Shown here: in pieces, positions 11,815-23,002 of the stretch
How positions within the stretch are numbered: position 1 is the stretch's first letter
Layout of the letters: each line of letters opens with the position of its first letter
Assembly: GCA_007922305.1 (NCBI GenBank)
Contig: ML677358.1
Coordinates: 10,929,343-10,993,342, forward strand
DNA from: Dermatemys mawii
Taxonomy: Eukaryota; Chordata; Testudines; Dermatemydidae
Direction: 5' to 3'
DNA: 64,000 nt
Notes under the pieces: model-generated
Database searches by the model: none
Told to the model about the DNA's origin: nothing
The model's input: only the letters and a program-made list of their open reading frames with translations
Position numbers and translations under genes: made by a program

Positions 11815-12235
11815 GGTCCAGTGGTTATGGTGCTAGCCTGAGAATTAGGAGACTGTCATTTATGTCTCTGCTCTGTCACAGACGTCCTGTGTGACCTTGG
11901 GAAATGCACTTAGGGTCAGATTTTCAAAGGTATTTAGGTGCCTAAAGACTCAGGGCTCCTAACTTCTATTGATTTCACTGTTTTGAATCTGAAACTTTTG
12001 AAATCATTGGGAGTTAGAAGCCTAATCTGCTCAGCCACTTTTGAAAAACCCACTAGGTGTCTGCCTGTATCTTCAGGCACCTACACTTTGAAAATATGGC
12101 CCTCAGTCATTTTGTGCCACCATTCCCCATCTATAAAATAGGTGCTTCCCTACCCCACGGGATAAGTGGATGAGAAATCTGATGCACTCAGATACTATGA
12201 TGTAGGTGCTTAATATAGGATGGTATTTTAAAGTT
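11815..12235 (+). repeat. MIR SINE interrupted by a MITE
   Basis: The left part (ggttatggtgctagcctgag, tctgctctgtcacag, tgtgaccttgggaaatgcac) and the right part (gtgccaccattccccatct, ataaaataggtgcttccct) together make a plus-strand MIR. The segment 11912-12103 between them is foreign, so one MIR was split by a later insertion. Confidence 0.65.
11912..12103. mobile_element. 192-bp MITE nested in MIR
   Basis: Terminal inverted repeats AGGGTCAGATTTTCAAAG (11912-11929) and its partner at 12086-12103 (read inverted, AGGGCCATATTTTCAAAG) differ at 2 of 18 positions. Its position inside a MIR shows it is younger than that MIR. No clean target duplication is visible and no family is assigned. Confidence 0.7.
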
Positions 12236-13782
12236 TTAATTATACTCTAGTTAAGATCAAATTCTGGTTTATGTCTTGATACATGGGTTGAAAGTATGTC
12301 AATAGCTAAAAGTATTAAAAGAAGCAATGGAGAGACTATTTAAATAAGAGTTTTAATCCAATGTCTCAAGTAAAACACAATAATGCTCTGACTTTCTATA
12401 TTGCCATGGATCAGTGATCTGAATATGCTTCACTGACAGTAACTAACAAAGACCAAGATCCGACCCCTGTGAGGGAGTAGATGTTTTGTCCTCCTTACAG
12501 ATGGGAAATCTAGTGACTTACACAAATTTACATGGTGAGTCATGGACTGAAGCAGAATCTGAAACCTAGAGAGAGCTGATTTCCTGTCTTTTGCTGTAAC
12601 AACTCTACTTCGCTATATTATCTCCCCTGTTTTAATGCGTTGCGATATATACTTCAGTGCACAGGGATAATTTCCCCCTCAGTGCACACATTATTCCAAT
12701 GAAAGCTAAATAGAATTTTATGCTTTTGCATCAAGGGGAGACTAGAATTCATAGACTATGTGAGATTAGTTGCATGCTGACTTTGATTAAGCATTATTGT
12801 TCTTTCAATCAGAGGGGTCCCCACCAGTCCATGATTTCATATACATCTCTCCTGCAATATTCCTCTCCTGGTTAAGAAAGCTCAAGGCATCCTTTCAGAT
12901 TGAGCTCCTCCCCATGAACAGGACACGCTTAGCTCCTCCAGCATGAAATACAGTCAATATTATATAAAATGTAGCATTTTAATGAAGGGAAATGAAAAGA
13001 AAAGAGTCTCCAAGCAATGATGAAACTGAGTGAATTGAATTCCTCTTTAGGAGGTGGTGGGGAAGACAAAACTCTAGGCTTCAATCGGATTTGTGATGCA
13101 GAATGCAGTATGAATGCAATCAGCCCTGCCTCCATTTCAATTTTGTTTATATAGCATGATCTCAATTATGGACTGTTTCAACAACTGTGTTCTGTACACA
13201 GCATAAAAAACGGACAAATATAACTACAATCTATAGCAACTGCAATGAAAATTCTGAAAAGGGAAAAAAGTAAGTGTTTTTAAAAATATTTTGCAATTAT
13301 ACAGTTAGCTAAACAGACTGTATTTAGGAGTATAAAATTAAGCAGGAGTAGCGTACACTTTGTTCCTTCTGCAAAAGGAATATTCACATGTTAGAGCCAA
13401 TAGCACCCTTTGTATGCTCCTTCTGATTCCTAAACCACTGATGTAGTCAGTGGTTTGGAGTGCACTGTTCTTTAGAGTACAAAACCAAACATGTGATTTG
13501 AAAAGGGCGGTAACCCACAAGAAGGCGAGTGCTGAAGTCACTCTGGATATTCACTAACCACAATAATTAGTAGAGCTAAGCAAATAATTCATAATAATTT
13601 TTTTGACAAATGTAATTTCTTTTTGATGCTTACAAATTGCCCATGAGAAGCTTATGATTTTCTCACATGTATGCATCATTCATTGAGTAATATCACTGAA
13701 TAGTTCCTGATCTGTTAAGCAATTCATTGTGGATATCCAATATTCAGCCTGTGTAGGGACCACAGTCCAACTCCCATTAAAT

Positions 13783-13880
13783 TATCATTACTATTACAGT
13801 AGTGCCTAGGATCCAGTCATGGACTTGAATCCCATTGTGCTAGGCCCCATACAAACAGAGAACAAAAGGACAGAGAAATA
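13783..13880 (+). repeat. Short dispersed repeat (copy 1)
   Basis: It contains ccattgtgctaggccccata and caaacagagaacaaaaggac. A second copy, with ctattgtgataggcactgta then caaacacagaacaaagagac, is at about 45655-45782. The shared order and spacing show one dispersed family, possibly a SINE fragment. It is not named. Confidence 0.55.
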
Positions 13881-13911
13881 GGTTAGTTTTGATTTGATCT
13901 GCAGACCATGT

Positions 13912-14250
13912 GAACATAAGAACATAAGCACATAAGAAGGGCCGTACTGGGTCAGACCAAAGGGCCATCTAGCCCAGTATCCTGTCTACCGACTGTGGCC
14001 AATGCCAGGTGCCCCGGAGTGAGTGAACCTAATAGGTAAAGATCAAGTGATCTCTCTCCTGCCATCCATCACCTCCCTCTGAAAAACAGAGGCTAGGGAC
14101 ACAATTCCTTACCCAGCCTGGCTAATAGCTATTAATGAACTTAGCCTCCATGAATTTATCCAGTTCTCTTTTAAACCCTATTATAGTCCTAGCCTTCACA
14201 GCCTCCTCAGGCAAGGAGTTCCACAGGTTGACTGTGCGCTGTGTGAAGAA
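13912..14250 (-). mobile_element. CR1 LINE, 3' end part (split copy)
   Basis: The 3' tail of the minus-strand element is at 13912 (gaacataagaacataagc repeats). Next comes the CR1 3' region gtcagaccaaagggccatct and agcccagtatcctgtctacc. The copy continues at 15000 after an inserted Penelope-like element. The duplicated gtgtgaagaa (14241-14250 and 15000-15009) marks the split. Confidence 0.9.
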
Positions 14251-14485
14251 GTGACAAAGAGTCCTGTGGCACCTTAAAGACTAACTAAATTTTTTTCAGA
14301 GCATAAGCTTTCGTGGGCTAATACCCACTTTGTCGGATGCATGCAGTGGAAGTATCCAGGGGCAGGTATAAATAGGTAGGCAAGAACCAGGTGGGAGATA
14401 ACAAGGTTAGTCCAATCAGGCTGAACCAGCTTGTTATCTCTAATCAGGGAGGGTGAGGTGTTCCTATAGCAGTTGAACTGGAGGT
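14251..14485 (+). repeat. Left arm of long inverted repeat
   Basis: This is the inverted copy of 14724-14958 (231 of 235 positions identical by my count, no indels). The arms are separated by 238 bases, so a transcript could fold into a very long hairpin. Confidence 0.95.
14299..14336 (-). ncRNA. Hammerhead-ribozyme-like motif, left arm
   Basis: On the minus strand the order is CCGACAA (CUGANGA-box position), stem II GTGGG...CCCAC, GAA, a 3-bp stem III AGC/GCT with loop TTAT, then C as the expected cleavage base. U4 of the core is C and the final core G is A, so it is probably inactive. A stable stem I is not evident. Confidence 0.5.
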
Positions 14486-14529
14486 GTGAATAGCGAGAGA
14501 AGAGAAGCTGCTTTTGTAGTTAGCTAGCC

Positions 14530-14736
14530 ATTCAAAATCTCTATTCAGTCCCAAATTGATTGTGTCAAATTTGCAAATGAATTGCAGCTCTGCAGTCTCT
14601 CTTTGCAGTCTGGACTTGAATTTTTTTGCTGCAAAATGCTGACCTTTAAATCTTCTATGGTGTGTCCGGTGAGGTTGAAGTGCTCTCCTACAGGTTTTTG
14701 AATATTGCCATTCCTGAACCTGAACCTCCAGTTCAA
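14530..14736 (-). pseudogene. Penelope-like GIY-YIG endonuclease remnant
   Basis: The minus strand between the inverted arms reads, after FRFRNGNIQ, KPVGEHFNLTGHTIEDLKVS and then a Lys/Cys-rich ILQQKNSSPDCKERL. VGEHFNLxGH and DLKV are the conserved features of the C-terminal endonuclease domain of Penelope-like retroelements, which nicks target DNA. Only about 65 codons remain, stops lie on both sides, and the reverse-transcriptase domain that should precede it is absent. It is a truncated, non-functional copy. The assignment rests on motif recognition. Confidence 0.65.
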
Positions 14737-14958
14737 CTGCTAGAGGAACACCTCACCCTCCCTGATTAGAGATAACAAGCTGGTTCAGCCTGATTGGACT
14801 AACCTTGTTATCTCCCACCTGGTTCTTGCCTACCTATTTATACCTGCCCCTGGATACTTCCACTGCATGCATCCGACGAAGTGGGTATTAGCCCACGAAA
14901 GCTTACGCTCTGAAAAAATTTTAGTTAGTCTTTAAGGTGCCACAGGACTCTTTGTCAC
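14724..14958 (-). repeat. Right arm of long inverted repeat
   Basis: This is the inverted partner of 14251-14485. The four differences fall near the A/T run, the hammerhead stem III loop, the core box and the inner end of the arm. Confidence 0.95.
14873..14910 (+). ncRNA. Hammerhead-ribozyme-like motif, right arm
   Basis: On the plus strand: CCGACGA (CUGANGA box with U4 changed to C), stem II GTGGG (14881-14885) and CCCAC (14892-14896), GAA, stem III AGC/GCT around loop TTAC, then C at 14910 as the predicted cleavage base. This is the minimal short-stem-III layout described for Penelope-like elements. Activity is doubtful because of the core change. Confidence 0.55.
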
Positions 14959-14999
14959 TTCTGCAATTCCAGACTAACACGGCTACCCCTCTGATTCTT

Positions 15000-15527
15000 G
15001 TGTGAAGAACTTCCTTTTATTTGTTTTAAACCTGCTGCCCACTAATTTCAATGGGTGGCCCCTAGTTCTGCTATTATGGGAACAAATAAATAACTTTTCC
15101 TTATTCATTTTCTCCATGCCACTCATAATTTTATATATCCCTATCATATCCCCCCTTAGTCTCCTCTTTTCCAAGCTAAAAAGTCCTAGCCTCTTTAATC
15201 TCTCCTCATATGGGACCCGTTCCAATCCCCTAATCATCTTAGTTGCCCTTCTCTGAGTCTTTTCTAATGCCAGTATATCTTTTTTGAGATGAGGAGACCA
15301 CATTTGTACACAGGATTCAAGATGTGGGTGCACCATGGATTTGTATAGGGGCAATAAGATATTCTCCGTCTTATTTTCTATCCCTTTGTTAATGATTTCT
15401 AACATCCTGTTTGCTTTTTTGACTGCCGCTGCACACTGCATGGACATCTTCAGAGAACTATCCACGATGACTCCAAGATCTCTTTCCTGAATAGTTGTAG
15501 CTAAATTAGCCCCCATCATATTGTACG
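15000..15527 (-). mobile_element. CR1 LINE, reverse-transcriptase C-terminal part (split copy)
   Basis: The minus strand reads MMGANLATTIQERDLGVIVD, then LPLYKSMVHPHLESC and ERLKRLGLFSLEKRRL, the CR1 ORF2 end after the catalytic RT motifs. About 170 codons remain open, so this copy is moderately young. It is the upstream half of the copy continued at 13912-14250, interrupted by the Penelope-like insertion. Confidence 0.92.
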
Positions 15528-17702
15528 TATAGGAAAATGTGGTTCTACGTGTGGTTCTTTTTCTGTTTCATGAACGTATCCCTTAGAATCAGTTTTCAGT
15601 GCAATTGCATTTTCAAGTTCAAAATTTGCTTTCTGTAAATTTTCTATTATATTCCTTTAAAATCTTCTATTTTCCCTGCCAGTAAATGCATTTGAAGAAA
15701 TATTTTCACAACCACCACACAAGGATTATGAACACAGCCAAAGAAAAAAAAATGTTTTGTTTTTTCCTGGGTGAATTTTCACAGAAGCTGTTTAAAGTAG
15801 CTGCCCAGCTGCAAGAATTTGTTCTTCCTTCTCTTCTTGCCATTAGTGCCATTTGTGAATACCCAGAGCTCACTGACAGCTCAGTAAAATATTGACGGAA
15901 AAGTCTACGTGATATATAGTTGCCCATATGCTAATGTATTCTTGATATGTGTAAATTAACAACAGATGTTTATGACTAAACACCATAAGATTTCCAGCTT
16001 TGTGGAAGTGTCTGAGAATGGTTTAAGATGAATGTTCATCCCTGAGCTGTAGGGGATATGCATTATGCAAAAAAAACACACAAAAAACTGCACATCTCTC
16101 ATACGAAGCACATATTTCACATGCCAGGGTATTTAAATAATCTGAAACAGCATACGGGAGCCTGGAAATCAACTCTTACTAACTGAACAGCATTAGGAAC
16201 AAAGTTGGAGGAATGTTCACCAATGTGAATTTTCCTAACAGTGCTAACTGAAATTTGCTGGGCAAGATAACAGAATCCCTGACTCTACAATCTGAGCTGC
16301 TTAAGGGCATGTTTTAGCTCACTAACTTCAGTGGAATTCCACGGAAGCATTCTCTCTGAATGGATCAGGCTGTGGGATCCAGGCCAAAAGTGCCATCACA
16401 CTACTTCCAGGCGCACTGTCAAATGTTCAGACAGCACACACCTCTACTCTGCTGGTAAAGAATCTGCTGTCCTAAAGTAGTAACTTGATACTTTGAAACC
16501 CTCATTTGAGTTTTGACTTCTCTTCCAAATTCTTACATAGCTTATGTAGGTTCTTCTGATAGATGTTTACTAACAATACCGACTTGCAACGGGGCAGATA
16601 GATGAGCATCTAGTATTTGGAATCTTCAGAGGATCTGGACTTCAGGAAGACCATTTTATTTCTCCTTTGGGCAGGTATCTCCCAACCACGCACACTCCCT
16701 TGTTACAACTTGATCCTTCAACCTTTACTACTAGAAGTCATTTTTACTCTAGGGAACATTCACCATTTCAATCAAGGCTTGTTCATCATTCAAGTGACAA
16801 TACATGCTGCAAGATTTATAATGAGAACCTCATGGTTAATTCAGCTTCTCAGTAAATACCAGTGCTACACAATGATATTGCCTCACAAATGGCCTAAAAT
16901 TAATTAGCCAAATATTTTGGAAACATGCACCAATGCAGAACCATAACTGATGGTTATTATTCCACCAGGCAGTCAGGGAAGATATCAACTCAGCCACTGA
17001 TTAACTCCTATATTTCAAGGGCATAGTCTTCTATTTGTATGATTAACATGTTGCTGCCTACATACTCAGTTTTCTTTTACCTTGTTATTAGAAACAGAGA
17101 AATGTATTTGCAGCCCATCCTGGAAATCCCTCCATTAAAATGTATCCTGAGGCAACAGAAGAACCCTCGGAGGCATATTCTCTTTGATTAGAAAGTTTAA
17201 ACTTTGCTTTATAAAGCATAAGGTATGCTACAGAGTGGAGTAATACAGCTGGATGCTATATGTTGGAAAGAATCTGTAGTTCATATGGGACAGAAATTAA
17301 GTTGGGAAGGTCATTTCCTCACACTGAGTCTAACAGCAGCATCCCTCCATCCATTGTGTAATAATATAGTATATGAATAACACATCAAAACAGCAGGCCT
17401 TGTTTACTTTGACTTAGGTTCATGCTTCAGTATCAATTTACTTAAACATTTACTTAACTAAATGTCACTGCAGGGGTTGTCTTAAAGTAGCATCATTAAG
17501 CTAGACCTATGAGGGGGAAACATTATATTGTGTTCCTCCAACTCTCCTCTGTCTTGCATCACAGATGGGAGCACAAACAGGGGTGGAAGGGCCCCAGGAC
17601 TTTTCTGAGGGAAGCAATGGGACAACTGTGATAAACTGCCTCTCCTCCTTGGGAGCCAATTTAATCCCATCTCTGCCTATGCTCACAGTTCAAACTCTAT
17701 GC

Positions 17703-18220
17703 GGTATAGAACAGCTGCTGTCTGAGGAGAGATTAATAAGACTGGGACTTTTCACCTTGGAAAAGAGATGACTAAGGGGACATCTGATAGAGGTCTATAA
17801 AATCATGACTGGTGAGGAGAAAGTAAATAAGGAAGTGTTATTTACTTTTTCCCATACCACAAGAACTAGGGGCCACCAAATGAAATTAATTGGCAGCAGG
17901 TTTAAAACAAACAAAAGGAAATATTTTTTCTCACAACATACAGTCAACTGGTAGAACTCCTTGCTAGAGGATGTTGTGAAGGCCAAGACTAAAACAGGAT
18001 TTAAAAAAGAACTAGATAAATTCATGGAGGATAGGTCCATCAATGACTATTAGCCAGGATGGGCAGGGATAATGTCACTAGCCTCTGTCTGGCAGAATCT
18101 GGGAATGGTCGACAGGGGATGGATCACTTGATGATTATCTGTTCTGTTCATTCCCTCTGGGGCACCTGACATTGGCCGCTGTCAGAAGACAGGACACTGG
18201 GTTAGACAGTTGGCTTTGGG
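17703..18220 (+). mobile_element. CR1 LINE 3' part
   Basis: Plus-strand CR1 end with gaggagagattaataagac (ERLIRLGLFTLEKR in translation), gatagaggtctataaaatca, then the 3' untranslated region (gttcattccctctggggcac, agaagacaggacactgggtt). It is truncated 5' at the retro-integration end and carries in-frame stops. Confidence 0.92.
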
Positions 18221-20123
18221 GGCCTGTCAGGGCAGACCCAGGGAATAAAATGGCCATCTCCGAGTGGAAGTGCATCTGGGAATTAAGCCTAGTTGAAACA
18301 TGAACTCCCCACTCTGTACTTTCTGCCTCGAGGGTATATGGATAGAGAAGCTAATGGCAGCACAACTCCTGAGCAATCCATGCTGATGATGTGTGTGCCC
18401 AGAGACAGATTTGGAGAGGTTAGCTCTCCTGGCACCCTAGTATGTGTGAATCAATAATGTTTCTAGTTTGCGCTTCCTACTGCCTCCAAGAGGCTCCAAA
18501 CCCTTCCACAGGGGCGTTAGTTAGAAATTCAGTGAGTTCACTCCTATGGTGTTTTACAAACACTGTTTCCCTTCCTGATATTTTTGATGCTGATGGGAAT
18601 ACAGAGCCCACAGTTGTTAGATTCTGGCATACAGGAGTAGTAGTTGATTATCACTTATCTAATCTCCAAATGAGGGATGTGATACTAAACATCTTTGCTT
18701 AGCCAGAATAAAGTCAGACATATTTTGAGGTACCATTTCTCACTGAAAATCTTATTATTCAGCCATTGCACATACTGTAGAGCTACTCAGGAGGAATGAT
18801 TTGTTGCAGTATTCAAGTAACTGTAATATAGTATATACAGCAAACAACTACAAAGTGCAGACAACCTCCAGCTTCTCAAGGTTGTTGATTTATTGGATGG
18901 GCACTAAAGGGAGATCATAAGTAACTTAGTCTCCATCTTTCCCCGTATCTTGCCCATATGTTGGCAGGATATTATGCATGTCTTCACCGTGTTCTCTAGT
19001 GAGCAATGCAGTTGATTTAGGGAATGTGGAGCTCCCTGTCTTATATTCCCCACTGTTATTTATTTATTGCTTTTTAAAAAATGCATCAATAGCACTTTTT
19101 AAACACTTGGTTCTTTAGATACATGTTGCCTTGCATAGCAGCTGCATACAGATGTGAATTTACAGATGCAAAATGTGTGCAATTTTACTGCTTCATCATT
19201 TTACATACACTTTGGGAGAAGTGATAATTAGGTGTTTAATCCCTTCTGTGCTGATCACAAATGCAACCCGGCCTGCTCTACTGACTGCTCTTCTTAAAGG
19301 TAAAAATACAAAGGGATTTCTTTTTCACTCTGTCAAGATAACTTTATGAATATTTCCTCTGCTCTTTCCACTCCCCTCGAGAAACCATTTTCTTGCTTGT
19401 GTTTTACCCTAGAAATAACAGATTCTGAGTGTCTGGGTTTCCTTTTTTTGCTGACTGCACACTCTTTGAAAGAAGCCTGGGTTATGACATCAAAACTGGA
19501 GGCTGTACCTACTGTCTCTCAGCCAAAGACTGAACCTCCCCATTCAATATAAGCAGTAGTCTAAGGTGCAGCTCTCCCAGGCAAACAGCAACCGAGGCAA
19601 GAATGTCAGAAGTCTGCAATAAATTCTGGGGCACTTCAGACCCAGGGAAATTGTAAAGCCTGCAAGCTTAGCAGTAACTGGCTTAGCAGAGACTGCTAGG
19701 GTCAGTGGCATCCCACCATAAATATAAGGTGAAGTTAAGGGGACTTTAGGAGCCAAAACAGGCCTCGTAGTGCATTGGGGGAGATAAAATATAAAGGAAA
19801 AGCATCCTGGGGAAGAGGGGAGGAACTGAGTGGGTCAGAGAGGACTGGATTTAGAGGGAAAGAAAAAAAGAGGGCCTGGATGGAGGGTCCTCTCTGCTTA
19901 TTAAACATTGCACAAAGGTTTTGTCCATGCACCTTTCATTGGCTCTAATGGACTCATGCAGTTAGAGCCCTCTTCACTTTTTAAAACAACCAAACAATGC
20001 AGCAATATAGTGCTAACGACATGAATCGCAGAAGGCATGCAGGTTACATATGAGGCAGCCCAGAGAAGGATCCTACTAGGTCTAGAACTATAATCAATAT
20101 AGCCTCCTTTTCCTAGGTACTCA

Positions 20124-20432
<309 letters not shown>

Positions 20433-20529
20433 TTAGAAAGAGATAAATATAAATGACCCATAAAATAGGTCCTGGGTCTCAGTTGTGGCCAGGACTTGAA
20501 GGAAAAGTATAGGAATCTACTAGTAATCT

Positions 20530-20705
20530 GCAGGTCTCAAAGTGCTTTACAAAGATGGATAGGAATGATCAGTCATATTTTTCAGCTAGAGAAACCTAGG
20601 CACGGGAAGTTTGCTGTAATTTACCCAAGGCACACTGGTGGTCAGGGGCAGAACTGAGAATCAGCACCCAGATCCCCTGACTCCCAGTCCAATGCATCAT
20701 CATCT
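20530..20705 (-). repeat. MIR SINE copy
   Basis: It shows the MIR reverse-strand layout seen at 832-1050: tctcaaagtgctttacaaag, tttacccaaggcacactggt and cccagtccaatgcatcatca. Diverged. Confidence 0.6.
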
Positions 20706-21462
20706 TCTGCTCCAACTGATGTCAATGGGAGTTTTGAAATTGTGGATCTGAATCACACTGACGGGAAAATTTCCAGCTTTTAATTATTGAATTAACAGCA
20801 CCATATAAATACATAAAATGTAACATAACCTGCAAGGACTAAACAGTTCATGGGAAAACCTGTCCTCATGAGATTAGAGCAAAGAAGTTTGCATTTGTTC
20901 ATATAAAGCCAAACAAACCACCAAACCTTTTAATATATCTATATTGTGTTAACTTTTGTAATTAAAAAAATCTGACAATTTAGCCATTTCTTTTTAAAAA
21001 GTTCCTTGCTGATACTATAGGCATACAAATCAGCTGTCTAATCTACCTGTTTTTAAATATGCGTTGAATACAAGTATCTAGGGATTGTTTTGCATGAACT
21101 GAGACTCATCATTGAATACATGCATTTGACCCAAAACTAAAACATGTACCATATTTAAATTCAGAGGAATAAAGCTGAGTATTATTTGCATGAACCCAGA
21201 TGACATGAAAAGAAGCAGAGTATTCCCTGCAGCGTATCTGTAAAGTTCAGCTCTGAACTTAAAGCAGAAGGCTGGGTACATTTTTAACTTCCTGTTTATG
21301 TCTTGTTAATATTAGGGATGGTGGGGGGAATGTTTTCAGATTAGTTCATAGTTTGTTCTATATCAGTTTATAACCAATTGCTACCTTATTAACCAAAGTT
21401 CAAAAATAAAAATAACTAACTTTTAATACAAATATATTACTCCGGAACCAAGAATCAGGAAG

Positions 21463-21533
21463 GCAAAATATTGGCCCCATTGAAGTCAATGGGAATTTTT
21501 GTCATTAACTTCAATGAGATCAAGATTTCACCT
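21463..21533. repeat. Palindromic MITE-like unit with CCATTGAAGTCAATGG core
   Basis: ccattgaagtcaatgg (21477-21492) is followed by gtcattaacttcaatgagat, its imperfect inverse. Outer parts (caaaatattgg and caagatttcacc) are also loosely inverted. The same core occurs at many places in the window. Confidence 0.5.
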
Positions 21534-21642
21534 GCAATTTTTAAAAAGAGATTGAAAGGAAAATATATATTAGCTAATCATATTGCAGCAAACAATTCTA
21601 ATGCTGGAGAAAAAAAAAACAATGAGCTTTATTTCTGTAGAG

Positions 21643-22372
21643 CAGGGGTGGGCAAACTTTTTGGCCAGAGGGCCACATCGGGGTTGCAAAATTGCATGGA
21701 GGGCCAAGTAGGGAAGCCTGTGCTTCCCCAAACAGCCTGGCCCCACCCCCTATCCAACCTGCACCCACTTCCCACCCCCCATTGCCCCCCTCAGAACTCC
21801 CAACCCATCCAACCCCCCTGCTCCTTGTCCCCTGACTGCCCCATTCATAGACCCCCCCACTCCCTGAGACCCCACCCCAATCTAAGACCCCTTGCTCCTC
21901 GTCCCCTGACTACCCCCTCCAGAGACTCCCCTGCCCCTAACCATCCCTCCCAGGACCCCACCCTCATCCATCCCCCCTGCTCCTTGTCCCCTGACCACCC
22001 CCTCCCAAGATCCCCCTACCCAACCCTTATCCACCACCCCATCCCCAACAGAGCCCCCAGGAGTCCCACGCCCCATCCAACCCCGCCTGATCCCAGACTG
22101 CCCTCCTGGACTCCCTGCCTGTTATGTAACCCCCCGGCTCCGGTTCCGGACCCCTTACCACACCACTCAGCAGCGTGTCTGGCAGCCACGTGAAGCCAGA
22201 CATGCTGCTCCGCCCCCAGAGCGCTGTCTCCACAGTGCACTAAGGCTCCGGGGGAGGGGGAAAAGGTGGGGGCAGGGCCAGCAGCAGCCTCCCCTGCTGG
22301 GAGATCAGGGGACCGAGCAGGACAGTCCTGCAGGCTGGATGTGGCCCACAGTCCATAGTTTGCTCACCCCTG
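21643..22372 (+). mobile_element. hAT-like MITE with expanded C-rich centre
   Basis: It starts CAGGGGTGGGCAAACTTTTT and ends TAGTTTGCTCACCCCTG, the same termini as the 106-bp element at 33871-33976. The extra length is a C-rich minisatellite-like centre (about 21720-22150). The flanking octamers ctgtagag and ctctactg match at 5 of 8 positions, a decayed target duplication at best. A Pro-rich open frame across it is a composition artefact. Confidence 0.75.
21800..22010 (+). repeat. C-rich tandem repeat inside the MITE
   Basis: The unit ctgctccttgtcccctgac recurs at about 21818, 21890 (one change) and 21980, with spacing of roughly 72-90 bases and C-runs between. Confidence 0.75.
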
Positions 22373-22857
22373 CTCTACTGTTTACTTGAGATAATAGATT
22401 TAGAAAATATTTTAACATTGTTAGTTTTCATTGTAAAGCAGAAGCAAGTGGTTTTCTGAGGTTTTGTTCTTTTTCAAAGTTGGACAGTCATATAATTAAC
22501 AACAATCACCAAGTAAGAAGCAAATAATCTAAGTTTGTTCATCTTCCCAGGCAAAATAAATAAATGTACAAATTAGATTTTTTTATTCCAAAATGTTCAG
22601 GTGATAATAGATAGTTTTGTATCAAACTCCTTAAGTATGGCCTGAACTCCTGAGGATCAAAACAGTAGCTGAACTTAAAAATGTGCACTTAAATTTAATT
22701 GTACATAGATTATAACTGAATTGTTTATGCACAGGCTATTTCACTTCATTTTACAAGACTGCCTAACACAAAATTGCAAGAAAAACATCATAGAGACATC
22801 ACACTGCAATTTACTGCGAAGCAACTAACACCCATTTTGCATGCAACCTCTATCATC

Positions 22858-23002
22858 AAACACTACAGCTTGCTACATTATGACTAATCACTTGATTCTT
22901 GACTCAATTCTTGACTTGATTCAAACTCAACTGACTCAATTCTTGACTTGATTCAAACACTACAGCTTGCTACATTATCACTAATCACTTGATTCTTGAC
23001 TA
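22858..23002 (+). repeat. 97-bp tandem duplication
   Basis: aaacactacagcttgctaca starts at 22858 and again at 22955, and both copies go on to ctaatcacttgattcttgac. Inside the unit ctcaattcttgacttgattc is itself repeated. The second copy is partial. Confidence 0.9.

Larger units (their letters stand above)
14251..14999 (-). mobile_element. Penelope-like element inserted into CR1
   Basis: This 749-bp insertion has a 10-bp duplication of its CR1 target (gtgtgaagaa). Two 235-bp arms (14251-14485 and 14724-14958) are inverted copies with 4 mismatches and no indels. The region between them encodes, on the minus strand, a piece resembling the GIY-YIG endonuclease end of Penelope-like ORFs (KPVGEHFNLTGHTIEDLKV). 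Each arm carries a hammerhead-like motif, as known for the flanking repeats of Penelope-like elements. The right end continues past the arm (cagactaacacggctacccc). The reverse-transcriptase part is missing, so it cannot move on its own. Confidence 0.75.

Noticed and set aside
15002..15256. Plus-strand open frame of hydrophobic residues
   Set aside because: It is the antisense of the CR1 ORF2 C-terminus.
21471..22193. 240-residue plus-strand open frame rich in Pro
   Set aside because: It lies across the C-rich centre of a MITE, so the Pro/Ser/His content reflects base composition. It has no domain and no splice context.
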